From: DASXZH01 sp036502005
GTDB taxonomy: Bacteria; Armatimonadota; Fimbriimonadia; Fimbriimonadales; Fimbriimonadaceae
Reading direction: 5' to 3'
Length of the DNA: 64,000 nucleotides
Assembly: GCA_036502005.1 (NCBI GenBank)
Contig: DASXZH010000029.1
Span: 62,001-126,000 of the forward strand
The notes under the pieces were generated by a model that was given only the letters and a program-made list of their open reading frames with translations, searched no databases and was not told where the DNA came from. Shown one piece after another: positions 33,844 to 42,016 of this stretch; the first letter of the stretch is position 1; every line of letters begins with the position of its first letter. A program made the translations under genes and the position numbers.

Positions 33844-35390
33844 TTCGCTTTTCCCGCCTTTGGCTTAGGCTTTCCACCGGCCGGAATCGTGATTGGCACA
33901 TTCAGCGTCGCAAACAGGTCCTGTCCATACTGATACTTGATCGAAACGGAATAGACGCCCGGCTTTAGATTAGGAGGCAACAAAATTGAATTGCGCAAGA
34001 CCGAACCGGGCAAAATTCCACCACCGCCGATGACAGGAACTTGCAGGTTAGCTACGGGTGTCAATCCCTGCTCCAAGACCTGTGCAAATGGGATCGGCTT
34101 TAAGGACATGTTGCCGCTGTTGGCAATTTCAAACCCGATGAAGTAAGGATACTGGCCAATCTTCTTGATCTCGGTCTGCTTTAAATCCAGCTTGGGAATT
34201 CCGCCAGGTAAGCGAATGTTTCCGTAAATCTGCTCTGAAATCTCGTGGCTATCCTGCGATCCGGCCGAAACTCCAAACCATAGGTCTCCGGTCGCATCCT
34301 TCGAAGTGCTGATAGCGATACGGACAGAAGCCGTGCGGCCCGGATCGAGCTGAACTGTTTCCGGGTCTGCAGTGACTACCAGTGGCCCGATCGGCGGAGT
34401 CGTTCCGACATCGAAAGCGCCGTCCATTCCTTGACTCAGTGCCCGGACTTCGATCTTTACCGCCGTCGGTTTCGACGAGTTATTGATCACGTGTAGAACT
34501 GCGCTCCGCTCCCCACCCGCCGGCATTTGAACCAGGATCGAAGCGGGATCAAAGGTAATCGGTGAAAGCTCGTATGTTTCGTTTGCCGAAGCTTCGCTGA
34601 TTCCTGTCTTGGTTACGTTGAACCTGGCCGCCATCGGGCTAAAGCTTCTTGTGCCTGCCTGCGGCTTGCTCGTGATTAAGTATTGTCCTTCTCCTAATTC
34701 GCCCACGGAGAAAACAAGATTACGTTTCGTCCCCGGATACAGGTTCCGGTCGAGGTCGTAATAGGTTCCAATCACGCGGCCGGTTGCAGCCTGCCTTAGT
34801 TCGACAGTGGCCCCAATGACGGTAAAGCCTTCACTCGGGTTCTCAAAGGGAACTTCGATCTGTTCGACCTTATTATCCAACACCAGTTTTGGGGTTCCGA
34901 GCTTTAGCGAGGGCCGAGGCTGGCTCCCCACGAAAAGGATCACTGGGATTTGATATTCGGGATTGATCGTGCTCGGATCGTTTTGAAAGTGCGGACTCAC
35001 CCTCACCTCGCACCAATACACGCCGGGGCGTATGTGCGGGACTTTCATGGGCAAGTTCAACAGACCTTGATTGTTTGGGAGGACGATCTGATTCAGTTCA
35101 GGAGACGTAAACCAGTTAGAACAATCGTGGGCAGGCGTTCCGCCGAACTTCGGGTTATAAGTCCAATCGTCAAACTCAACAGGTTGAACCGAAAGCCGGA
35201 TATTTAATGAATCCTGCTGCAGGTTCTGCACCTGCAATTGGAGCGTGGCTTTTTGGCCCGCACCGACTTGGTTTCTGAACATCAGGGGCGATATCGTCAT
35301 GCCACTGAGTCCTTGGGCACTCACGACAGCAGGCAGCGCCATTGAAAACAATGCCACAAGCATGCATATAGGCCGCACACGGATATTCAC
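33840..35390 (-). CDS. large periplasmic Ig-fold protein, fimbrial-chaperone-like
   Basis: 516 residues with a signal peptide (cleavage probably after VVSAQ near residue 26). Two similar Ig-like units are visible: GLSGMTISPLMFRNQVGAGQ at the mature N-terminus and YELSPITFDPASILVQMPAG from about 265, each followed by a strand of the type LQLQVQNL or AVLHVINNSS. The SP...G...V.N pattern is that of pilus chaperones and DUF916-like proteins. A third beta domain (IGQYPYFIGFEIANSGNMSLKP to the end) carries a Lys/Pro-rich tail. It is twice the size of a PapD chaperone. Position between subunit genes and a secretin argues for subunit handling or anchoring; the exact role is inference. Confidence 0.65.
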   Translation of the reverse strand: MNIRVRPICMLVALFSMALPAVVSAQGLSGMTISPLMFRNQVGAGQKATLQLQVQNLQQDSLNIRLSVQPVEFDDWTYNPKFGGTPAHDCSNWFTSPELNQIVLPNNQGLLNLPMKVPHIRPGVYWCEVRVSPHFQNDPSTINPEYQIPVILFVGSQPRPSLKLGTPKLVLDNKVEQIEVPFENPSEGFTVIGATVELRQAATGRVIGTYYDLDRNLYPGTKRNLVFSVGELGEGQYLITSKPQAGTRSFSPMAARFNVTKTGISEASANETYELSPITFDPASILVQMPAGGERSAVLHVINNSSKPTAVKIEVRALSQGMDGAFDVGTTPPIGPLVVTADPETVQLDPGRTASVRIAISTSKDATGDLWFGVSAGSQDSHEISEQIYGNIRLPGGIPKLDLKQTEIKKIGQYPYFIGFEIANSGNMSLKPIPFAQVLEQGLTPVANLQVPVIGGGGILPGSVLRNSILLPPNLKPGVYSVSIKYQYGQDLFATLNVPITIPAGGKPKPKAGKAK

Positions 35391-35447
35391 TTTTGCACCT
35401 TGAACCCTGTTAAGAATACCAGTATAAGCACTTCTTTACAATTACTC

Positions 35448-36104
35448 CTAGTTGATTGTTAGATTGATAATTCCGGAAGCCGTGTATGTATTGGCTCCTT
35501 CGGCGTACTGAGTGAGGTTCAGAGTTCGGCTCAACCTTAGCACGACCTGCCCATTGGCGGGGATCGCTCCCGCACTAAGGCTGAAACCCGAGTTATTAAA
35601 CATGTTGTCCGTCCCGCCGACGGCGCCGGTTAGGGGAGCCCCGACTGATGCGGCCGTTCCTGCGTAAAGCTGCATCTCGTACGTGATGCTCCCGGCTGTA
35701 TTGGCCTGCGCGCCACCAACGTAAAGGATAGTGAAGTTGGCAGCCAAAAAAGTTAGCGGCAGGTTTGTCGTGATATTGATGAGTTCATCTGAACGAGAAC
35801 TGCTTGTAGAACCGATTCCGGAAATGGAGAACGTACCACCAAAATTTCCAATGACACTAACTTGTTCGCCCCCCATGCCTTGGGGGCGTTTTGAACCTAT
35901 AATTATTGGGGCTTGAGCGTAGTGCTGCACCGGCCAAGCGGATGCTTGGCTGCTATTGAAAGTAAAAATGGATCGCTGCTGAGCAGGCACCAAAAGCAGA
36001 GCTAGGGGCCCTAGAATACTAAAAATTGCAACACTCGCCATTACGCTCATCTTAGAAGACTTGAGCGAACGTAGCTTGGACTCAAAAAAATAAGGGCCTG
36101 GCAT
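35448..36104 (-). CDS. fimbria-like surface subunit B
   Basis: Up to 218 residues; exported, with a hydrophobic stretch (SVMASVAIFSILGPLALLLVPAQQ) near residues 20-43. The mature part is Gly/Ser/Thr/Asn-rich and strand-forming. It matches subunit A in the block VIGNFGGTFSISGIGS and above all at the end: LRLSRTLNLTQYAEGANTYTASGIINLTIN. The ATG at 36104 lies inside the loop of the terminator hairpin; another ATG at 36050 (MSVMAS) is possible but removes the positive charges of the signal. The fold resembles DUF4402/spore-coat-U-type subunits by pattern only. Confidence 0.7.
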   Translation of the reverse strand: MPGPYFFESKLRSLKSSKMSVMASVAIFSILGPLALLLVPAQQRSIFTFNSSQASAWPVQHYAQAPIIIGSKRPQGMGGEQVSVIGNFGGTFSISGIGSTSSSRSDELINITTNLPLTFLAANFTILYVGGAQANTAGSITYEMQLYAGTAASVGAPLTGAVGGTDNMFNNSGFSLSAGAIPANGQVVLRLSRTLNLTQYAEGANTYTASGIINLTIN

Positions 36105-36117
36105 AAAGCCAAGGCCC
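36084..36117 (-). terminator. intrinsic terminator/attenuator between subunits A and B
   Basis: On the minus strand GGGCCTTGGC-TTTAT-GCCAGGCCC forms a GC-rich stem with one bulged T, followed by TTATTTTTTT. It starts 27 bp after the subunit A stop and covers the presumed start codon of subunit B. Partial read-through would give much subunit A and less of the downstream genes. Confidence 0.85.
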
Positions 36118-36143
36118 CCATGTACCCTCCGGGTCGAGAAGCT

Positions 36144-36803
36144 TTAGTTGATCGCGAGAGCGATCGTTCCAGAAGCAGTGTAGGTCGTAGCGCCTTCTGC
36201 AAGCTGGGTAAGCGTAAGAGTCCTTGACAGGCGGAGGGTCATTTTGCCGTCCGCAGCAAGGCTGCTCATTGTTGTCGCAATCGACTTTCCGTTAACGCCG
36301 GTGTCAGTTCCCGACTGAGTCGAGCCCACCTGAGATCCAGCAGGATACTCTGTGAAAACGGCCATGCCATAAAGAACCGAACCAGCCGTTGAAGCGGCCG
36401 CGCCACCGGTTTGAAGAACCGTGAACGCGCTGGTGCTAAATGTTAGAGGCCGGTTTGAGCGGACTTCGCAATCGTTATCTCGCTCGATATCCGTGTTTGA
36501 TCCCGGGCCGTTGATCGTAAATGTGCCGCCGAGGTTTCCGTTAAGATAAACGTAGGTCAGAACATTGATCGTCGTATTGGCTGCAAAGCTCGCGCCCGTC
36601 GTCGATGCGCCGGTAACGGAGTTTGAAGTCGATGTGCCGGCAGTACCGGCGGAATAAACGGTCGAGTTGTTGACTTCAAACGTCGATAGACCGTTCGTAG
36701 CCTGTGTACCATCATATGTGAATACACGAGTTGTTAAGTTGGCTTGGCCAAATGCGGCTGAAGCCAGCACCGCCATCCCTGCAATTCCTAAAAGCTTTTT
36801 CAT
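36144..36803 (-). CDS. fimbria-like surface subunit A (probable major subunit)
   Basis: 219 residues with a clear Sec signal (MKKLLGIAGMAVLASAAFGQ, cleavage after Ala or Gly near 18-19). The mature protein is almost wholly Ser/Thr/Gly/Ala/Asn with alternating strands, two Cys at most, and ends LRLSRTLTLTQLAEGATTYTASGTIALAIN, nearly identical in pattern to subunit B. AAAGGTGGG lies 9-10 nt before the ATG, the best ribosome site in this operon, and a strong terminator follows the gene; both suggest high expression. No prepilin motif is present, so it is not a type IV pilin. Confidence 0.72.
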   Translation of the reverse strand: MKKLLGIAGMAVLASAAFGQANLTTRVFTYDGTQATNGLSTFEVNNSTVYSAGTAGTSTSNSVTGASTTGASFAANTTINVLTYVYLNGNLGGTFTINGPGSNTDIERDNDCEVRSNRPLTFSTSAFTVLQTGGAAASTAGSVLYGMAVFTEYPAGSQVGSTQSGTDTGVNGKSIATTMSSLAADGKMTLRLSRTLTLTQLAEGATTYTASGTIALAIN

Positions 36804-36879
36804 CCTAGATTTCCCACCTTTCTTTGCTTTCCCAAGAAGAGTTATCGGAGGATGAATTTTGGAAACTTAGGCTTTTTGT

Positions 36880-38118
36880 TCATTTATAACTATTGGTTTT
36901 AACAGGATTTTGTCGATCCACTGCACGTTGAAGCTGGGAAACGACTCGATCTAGTACTGAATCCATGCTGAAATCTTCAGATCTTGCAAGTCCGCGGGCC
37001 GCCATTTCGAGTCTCTTTTCCTTTTGTATGAGAAGATTTTCTAGTACATTTGCCAGCTCGGAAAAACTGCCAGGCTGAAACGTTTCAGCGCAACTATATC
37101 CGTCGATAATGTCATGTATCGATGGCACGTCAGTGGCGACCAGGGCTGCCCCTGAGGCCAGGGCTTCAATGTTGATGCGCCCGAAGCCTTCCGGCTCTAC
37201 CGTAGGATTGATACAAATACTCGCTTGACCCAGGCGGGCGATAACTTCTGTTTTGGGCAACTGGCCCCTGAACGTGACTCGGTTGAGCACTTGATCGGCA
37301 AGCGAGCTTAGTTGGTCTAGATACGATTCTTCACCGCCCCCAATGATCTCTAAGTTCCAGGGTAACCCTGGGTGCGAACCATTTAAAATCTTTGCCGCTT
37401 CCAACACAGTGTGGATTCCACGCGCTTTGGTCAGTCGGCTAGCTACGAGAATGAGGGGAGGATTCTTCTTTTCGCCCATTTGTGGTTCAAAATCGAGGGC
37501 GCGTGGCACAACTTGGCTGACCCTTGGCCTAATTCCGGCTTTGACGAATTCTTCTTGAACAAAGCCACTGGTAAAAAGCATGCGCGAGAAGTCGAGGTTC
37601 CTTTCAATAGCATGCCACTTGCGGCCAACGGTCCCAAATGCAGCCCGGTAGACCGCCGTTTGGTTCGGCAAGTTGAAATGAACCGGGATAGCAACATCGC
37701 CGACGCTCCAAACTATTGGGATGCCGTTATCGGTAAACAGTTGGGCGGTGCCAAGCCCCACCGAAAGCAGGCCAAATATGAGGGCCACATCATACTTCTC
37801 TTGCTTTACAAGGGGCAGTAAAATCTCGTAGTTGTCGGCCGCGATGTTGATCTTTTGGCCAATAGCATTAAATGACTGGAGCTTAGTTTCCGCTTTCGAC
37901 GGCAAAGTGGCCTGCTTGAGGATACGTTGGACCCTTTTGCTTTCTTGTTTTGAGCCCTTGTAGGAAGGGCGCCACTCAGCGCAAACCCAGTGGACTTCGT
38001 GGCCACGCGATTCCAGTCCTTTGCCCAATTCCCATGCGCTAAGCTCCATTCCGCCCTCGCTATCGGGCGGAAGCATATCGTTAACGACAAGGATCTTTAA
38101 CGGACGGTTACCGTGCAT
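36880..38118 (-). CDS. GT4-type glycosyltransferase
   Basis: 412 residues, GT-B fold. The N-terminal half starts KILVVNDMLPPDSEGGMELSAWELGKGL, the donor-binding half contains ILVASRLTKARGIHTVLEAAKIL and the retaining-enzyme motif EPEGFGRINIEALASG with both Glu residues. It would transfer a sugar from a nucleotide donor to an unknown acceptor in the cytoplasm. It overlaps the preceding glycosyltransferase gene by 22 bp and ends 76 bp before subunit A; no convincing promoter is seen in that gap, so the surface-subunit genes may be co-transcribed. Confidence 0.9.
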   Translation of the reverse strand: MHGNRPLKILVVNDMLPPDSEGGMELSAWELGKGLESRGHEVHWVCAEWRPSYKGSKQESKRVQRILKQATLPSKAETKLQSFNAIGQKINIAADNYEILLPLVKQEKYDVALIFGLLSVGLGTAQLFTDNGIPIVWSVGDVAIPVHFNLPNQTAVYRAAFGTVGRKWHAIERNLDFSRMLFTSGFVQEEFVKAGIRPRVSQVVPRALDFEPQMGEKKNPPLILVASRLTKARGIHTVLEAAKILNGSHPGLPWNLEIIGGGEESYLDQLSSLADQVLNRVTFRGQLPKTEVIARLGQASICINPTVEPEGFGRINIEALASGAALVATDVPSIHDIIDGYSCAETFQPGSFSELANVLENLLIQKEKRLEMAARGLARSEDFSMDSVLDRVVSQLQRAVDRQNPVKTNSYK

Positions 38119-39212
38119 TTCTTATTCACCAATTCTTGCCAAAGTTTTTGATGCGCCTCGATCACGGAGTCGGGCCCGAACGTTTGTTTAAGCTGCGCTT
38201 GTTTTTGTGTATTGGGAGGTTCCTTCAAAACCTTCAAAATGTTGATTGAGCAGGCTTCAAAATCGCCCGGATTAAACCAGCCAAAGGAGTCGAATCCACC
38301 ATAGAAGTCACGGAAAACGCCAATGTCGCTAGCCACGCAGGGCAACTCATTCGCGGCAGCCTGCAATAGAGTGATGCCAAAAGACTCATAGAGGGATGTC
38401 TGTACGAAGACATCGGATGCCGAATACACTCTCGAAACATCTTGCAGGTAACCCAACCTCTGGACTGGCGCCCCTTTTTCCTTTATGAGTTGGTCGCAAG
38501 CTTCCGCCAGGCTCCCGTCCCCAGCCATGATGCCCAGCAGATTCGGATTCTCTCGTGCAGCAAGGGCTGCCGCTTTGATAAAGGTGAAAGGGTCCTTGTC
38601 TTCATCCAGCCTGCTGCAATATAAGGCTATTTCGGCATCTTCCGGCAGGTTTAGTTCTTTGCGCGCGTGACGCTTATCCCACTTTCGCAGAAAACCCACG
38701 ATGTTGTGGATTGGGCGCACTTTGCCGCTGAACGGCGTCATTTCTCGCCATTCTCTGGCCTTGGCTTCCGAGGGCACAACAATCGCATCGAACCAAACAG
38801 GAGAAAGAAATCGGCTTATCTTGCTGGTTAACCCACCGTAGGTGATGTCCTTTAGCGGCAACGGCCCATGGGCGGTAAAGATTAGGGGCAGATCGCCGGC
38901 GGCGCGTCTTATAGGTTGAATATCGGTTCTCTTAGGCACCGTTCGCCCGTGGTGAACGTGCAGCACGTCGTAATAGCTTCGGCTAAGCTTAATTTCTTCC
39001 CATACGTTCCCCGCATCTTTGATGAGAAACAGATCTCGATTGAAAACGAATCCAACCGCTTCTGCTTTGGCCTTAAAAATCTCCGGATGGGCATAGGCAT
39101 AAGCGGCTATCGTGATGTGCGCATGCCGGCTTTTCAGTTCCGAAGCGAGTGCAATCAAGGCGGAGGCATCGCCACCCTCACCCGCGCCCCAAAACAGAAA
39201 GAGAACTTTCAT
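38097..39212 (-). CDS. GT4-type glycosyltransferase
   Basis: 371 residues, GT-B fold, beginning MKVLFLFWGAGEGGDASALIALASELKSRH. The donor site shows ALYCSRLDEDKDPFTFIKAAALAA and QTSLYESFGITLLQAAANELP (the E-x7-Q/E form, where the second acidic residue is replaced by Gln). VGFLRKWDKRHARKELNLPEDA forms the linker. It overlaps the next GT4 gene and lies 9 bp after the GT2 gene, giving a tight three-gene glycosylation unit. Donor and acceptor unknown. Confidence 0.88.
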   Translation of the reverse strand: MKVLFLFWGAGEGGDASALIALASELKSRHAHITIAAYAYAHPEIFKAKAEAVGFVFNRDLFLIKDAGNVWEEIKLSRSYYDVLHVHHGRTVPKRTDIQPIRRAAGDLPLIFTAHGPLPLKDITYGGLTSKISRFLSPVWFDAIVVPSEAKAREWREMTPFSGKVRPIHNIVGFLRKWDKRHARKELNLPEDAEIALYCSRLDEDKDPFTFIKAAALAARENPNLLGIMAGDGSLAEACDQLIKEKGAPVQRLGYLQDVSRVYSASDVFVQTSLYESFGITLLQAAANELPCVASDIGVFRDFYGGFDSFGWFNPGDFEACSINILKVLKEPPNTQKQAQLKQTFGPDSVIEAHQKLWQELVNKKCTVTVR

Positions 39213-39221
39213 GGCGAAGGC

Positions 39222-40178
39222 TTAAACCCCCGTGCCGCTCTTCAGCGCAAGTTCCTTATCCAGCAACGGCCCCTTGCCCAACTTGTAAAGCACACGGTTG
39301 TAGGTGGCTCGAGCCGACCAAAAAACGAAATACGGAATGGACGATGGCCGTTTAGCTAAAAACTGCAAGAGTCTTGATGGGCCACGTTTGCCGCTTTCCT
39401 TTAGAAGGCGTGTGAACACACCGGCGCAGGAGGTGAGCATCATCACTTTGGAATGCCACCAATATTCGAGTCTGCTAATGGGCGCCAGCTTGCGGTTTTT
39501 GCGGATCACTTTACGGACGTGGTCGTAGTTGTGAGTGTAATCGCGGCTTAAGGAGCCGGGCACTTCTCTATACAGAATGCGAACATTCGGATCACAGAGG
39601 CATTTATATTTGGCGAGGATCCTAAGGCAGAGATCGTAATCTTCGACCGCCCTCAAGCTGGCATCGAAGTTGTTAAGCTCGTCCATGATCGCTTTTGGGA
39701 TCATCCAGCCGCTGATGGGCCCGGGAAGCCTGTGCATGGCATCGATGTAGCTTACGCCGTACTCGTAGCTTGGCTTCATATCAACCGCTTGTGGCATCAC
39801 ATTGCCCTGTTCATCGATGTAAGCGGTTTTGCTGGTAACCAAGCCAACGTTGGGCTCACTGTGGAGCAAATCTATTTTTGAGCTGATGCTATCGGGAAGG
39901 AGAACATCGTCGGAATCGAGGATGACGATGATTTCGCCGGTCGCATGGCTGAGGCCAGTATTCCGCGCGGCCGCGCAACCCGCGTTCTCTTGCGTTATGA
40001 TCTTGATTCGGTTCTTGTATGAGGCCAGAATTTGGGCCGTTTCATCTTTGGAGCCATCGTCCACGGCGATGACTTCGATGGTGTCGTAATCCTGAACGAG
40101 CGCGCTATCGAGAGAGGCCCGAAGGTAGGGCGCTGCGTTGTAGCACGTGATAATTATGGAGACCTTCGGATGCGCCAT
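39222..40178 (-). CDS. GT2-family glycosyltransferase
   Basis: 318 residues, GT-A fold. The start MAHPKVSIIITCYNAAPYLRASLDSALVQ and EVIAVDDGSKDET give the nucleotide-binding Asp pair; IVILDSDDVLLPDS is the metal-binding DXD region; the acceptor-side ED appears in LRAVEDYDLCLRI. A C-terminal basic helix may touch the membrane, but there is no clear transmembrane segment. It is first of the three glycosyltransferases. The 338-bp stretch upstream holds no gene. Confidence 0.9.
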   Translation of the reverse strand: MAHPKVSIIITCYNAAPYLRASLDSALVQDYDTIEVIAVDDGSKDETAQILASYKNRIKIITQENAGCAAARNTGLSHATGEIIVILDSDDVLLPDSISSKIDLLHSEPNVGLVTSKTAYIDEQGNVMPQAVDMKPSYEYGVSYIDAMHRLPGPISGWMIPKAIMDELNNFDASLRAVEDYDLCLRILAKYKCLCDPNVRILYREVPGSLSRDYTHNYDHVRKVIRKNRKLAPISRLEYWWHSKVMMLTSCAGVFTRLLKESGKRGPSRLLQFLAKRPSSIPYFVFWSARATYNRVLYKLGKGPLLDKELALKSGTGV

Positions 40179-40406
40179 GATGCCCAGTTGAATTTTCGGC
40201 AGAAACGGAGCTTTGCGAGAGGCGGATTAGGCTGGGAGATATAAGGGGATTGTTGATTTTTGCTTTCCGAGAGCCAATTACAGATACGCGGTCTAGAAGC
40301 TAAGTTGCAGACTTCCAATCGGTTCAGATAGCGAAGCGTTGTAATCCCGAAACGAGGCGGAGCCGAAGTGAGGAACGGGGCCCTTCGTTTATGCGTCCCT
40401 GCAAAT

Positions 40407-40460
40407 CGGCAAATCGAGCCCATGTCACTTGTGACGATGCGAAAATTTGTCGATTTGCCG
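40407..40460. repeat. nested hairpin in the non-coding spacer 40179-40516
   Basis: Outer perfect 11-bp arms CGGCAAATCGA (40407-40417) and TCGATTTGCCG (40450-40460) enclose an inner GTCAC-TT-GTGAC (40425-40436). No U-tract follows. It lies between the TPR gene and the GT2 gene, both on the minus strand, and could be a leader element of the glycosyltransferase operon or a stray palindrome. Nothing else recognisable is in the spacer. Confidence 0.45.
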
Positions 40461-40516
40461 TACCAAGCGGCCAAAATTTCCTCTCTCGCGGACTTCTGCG
40501 TCTTTGGGGATAAAGC

Positions 40517-41317
40517 CTATTCTGCCGCTGCTTCTTCAGTTGGCGTAGGCGACAGTTCGTAATACTTCTTCGCCGTTTCCTCGGAAAGCTCTTTTTGCCC
40601 GACCTGATCGTAGCACCGGCTTAAACTCGCGTAAATATCCGGTTCATCGGACCCATTGGTCAAGGCCTGCTGCAAAGTGTCAATCGATTCCTGGTAGCGC
40701 TCCAGCCGTTCTAGCGTGAAGCCAAGGCGTTCGGCGTCGTAAGCGCTTTCCGGTTCGCTGGCAAGGGAACGTGTATAGGCATCGGCCGCTTCTTCGTAGC
40801 GCTCCAGATCGTAAAGGCAATCTCCAAGCAGGGTCTCCGAATCGTGGTCTTTGCCATTTTCTAGAGCTTGGTGGCAAAACGGGATTGCTTCAGCAGGACG
40901 TTCCTGCTGGTAGAAAGCAAGGGCCAAGTTATAGAGATCGATCGTTTCTTTAGGTTCGGAAAGCAGCAAACCGTGCATCAAAAACGCCTCTGCAAGTTCA
41001 AACTTTTCCCCAGTTAATAGTTCTGTTCCCAAGGCTAAAAATGCTTCGGGCTTGTCTGGCATGAACTTCACCGCCGACTCATATGCCTTGATCGCCTCCT
41101 CCGATTGATTTTCATTGGAATACACGTCTCCAAGGGCAAGAAAAATCTGAGGGTTTTTTGGCTCGGTCGCCTGGGCCATGAGCAGCAATTTTACAGCAGC
41201 TACGGGGTTTGCCCCCATGGTGGCTTGAGCTTTGGCAATTGTTTCTTGAATCTGAGCGGGTGGGATTGCGGTGGTCTGGGCTAGGACATCCTGAAGCTTG
41301 TCGAAGAAGGAAGGCAT
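40517..41317 (-). CDS. TPR-repeat protein
   Basis: 266 residues made of about six tetratricopeptide repeats from residue 28 on (AVKLLLMAQATEPKNPQIFLALGDVYSNENQSEEAIKAYESA; LFLALG-type phases; YEEAADAYTRSLASEP). No signal peptide or membrane helix, so it is cytoplasmic and presumably a protein-binding scaffold. It begins 17 bp after the A-type Fe-S carrier gene and may be transcribed with it. The target is unknown. Confidence 0.8.
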   Translation of the reverse strand: MPSFFDKLQDVLAQTTAIPPAQIQETIAKAQATMGANPVAAVKLLLMAQATEPKNPQIFLALGDVYSNENQSEEAIKAYESAVKFMPDKPEAFLALGTELLTGEKFELAEAFLMHGLLLSEPKETIDLYNLALAFYQQERPAEAIPFCHQALENGKDHDSETLLGDCLYDLERYEEAADAYTRSLASEPESAYDAERLGFTLERLERYQESIDTLQQALTNGSDEPDIYASLSRCYDQVGQKELSEETAKKYYELSPTPTEEAAAE

Positions 41318-41333
41318 TTGGCTACTTTAGCAT

Positions 41334-41684
41334 CTAACTGGCTTTCTTCGGCATAAAGCTGGTGCCGCAACCGCAAGTTCTGCCAGCATTTGGGTTTTGG
41401 AACTGAAAGCCGCCGCCGATTAGGTTGCCCGTGTACTCCAAGGCAGCGCCCTGTAGAAAGGTGGCTGACTTGGGATCGCAAACAATCTTGATACCATCGA
41501 CTTCCGTTTCTAGGTCGTTTTCACGTTGGTTTGTATCTGCCTTGATCACATATTCGAGGCCCGAACAGCCTCCGCCCTTTACGCCTATGCGCAGGAATTG
41601 ATCCGGCTTCGGGTCTCGAGCGAAGATCTTTTTAACCTGGGCGACGGCTTTTTCACTAACGATGACTGGGAATTCTACGCTCAT
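41334..41684 (-). CDS. A-type Fe-S cluster carrier (SufA/ErpA/IscA family)
   Basis: 116 residues with the three invariant cysteines: one in GVKGGGCSGLEYVIKAD and two in the C-terminal CGCGTSF. These ligate or pass on Fe-S clusters to target proteins. It lies downstream of the suf operon, separated from the Rrf2 gene by a 330-bp spacer carrying an inverted-repeat element, so it may be transcribed separately. SufA, ErpA and IscA cannot be told apart reliably by sequence; next to suf genes, SufA is the natural reading. Confidence 0.9.
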   Translation of the reverse strand: MSVEFPVIVSEKAVAQVKKIFARDPKPDQFLRIGVKGGGCSGLEYVIKADTNQRENDLETEVDGIKIVCDPKSATFLQGAALEYTGNLIGGGFQFQNPNAGRTCGCGTSFMPKKAS

Positions 41685-41780
41685 TACTGTGTTGGGACCT
41701 TACCTTCTTTTCAAATGTGTCTACGAGTAGATATTGTCGCACCTCACCTTGGTTAGATACATCGTAAAATTTCGCGGTGA

Positions 41781-41982
41781 ATTGTTTCACACAGAGACGC
41801 AGAGAGCACAGAGTTTTTTGGGGGGTATGGCCCCTTATATCCTTGAATGCTTGGCTTTCGCAAATCGATGCTGGGCGGTTTCAGCAATCCACTCCTGCAA
41901 AAGACAAACGTTATTTATTCAGCGAGGACCCTAAGCTTAAACAAAAAAGCCTCTGTGCCCTTTGCGTCTCTGTGTGAAACAA
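41781..41982. repeat. inverted-tract element between the Rrf2 and A-type carrier genes
   Basis: The left arm (41781-41813, starting ATTGTTTCACACAGAGACGC) and right arm (about 41949-41982) are reverse complements over about 33 bp with a few mismatches, and each arm is itself built of degenerate 8-bp words (ACACAGAG, ACGCAGAG). The core of about 135 bp has no gene. It occupies most of the spacer 41685-42016. Confidence 0.75.
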
Positions 41983-42016
41983 TCTCCGGTTCTCGGCAGG
42001 CCACTCACTCAAAAAA

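Noticed and set aside
41781..41982. Insertion sequence or transposon
   Set aside because: Inverted arms are present, but the core of about 135 bp encodes nothing and no transposase or target duplication is visible; kept as an inverted-tract element only.
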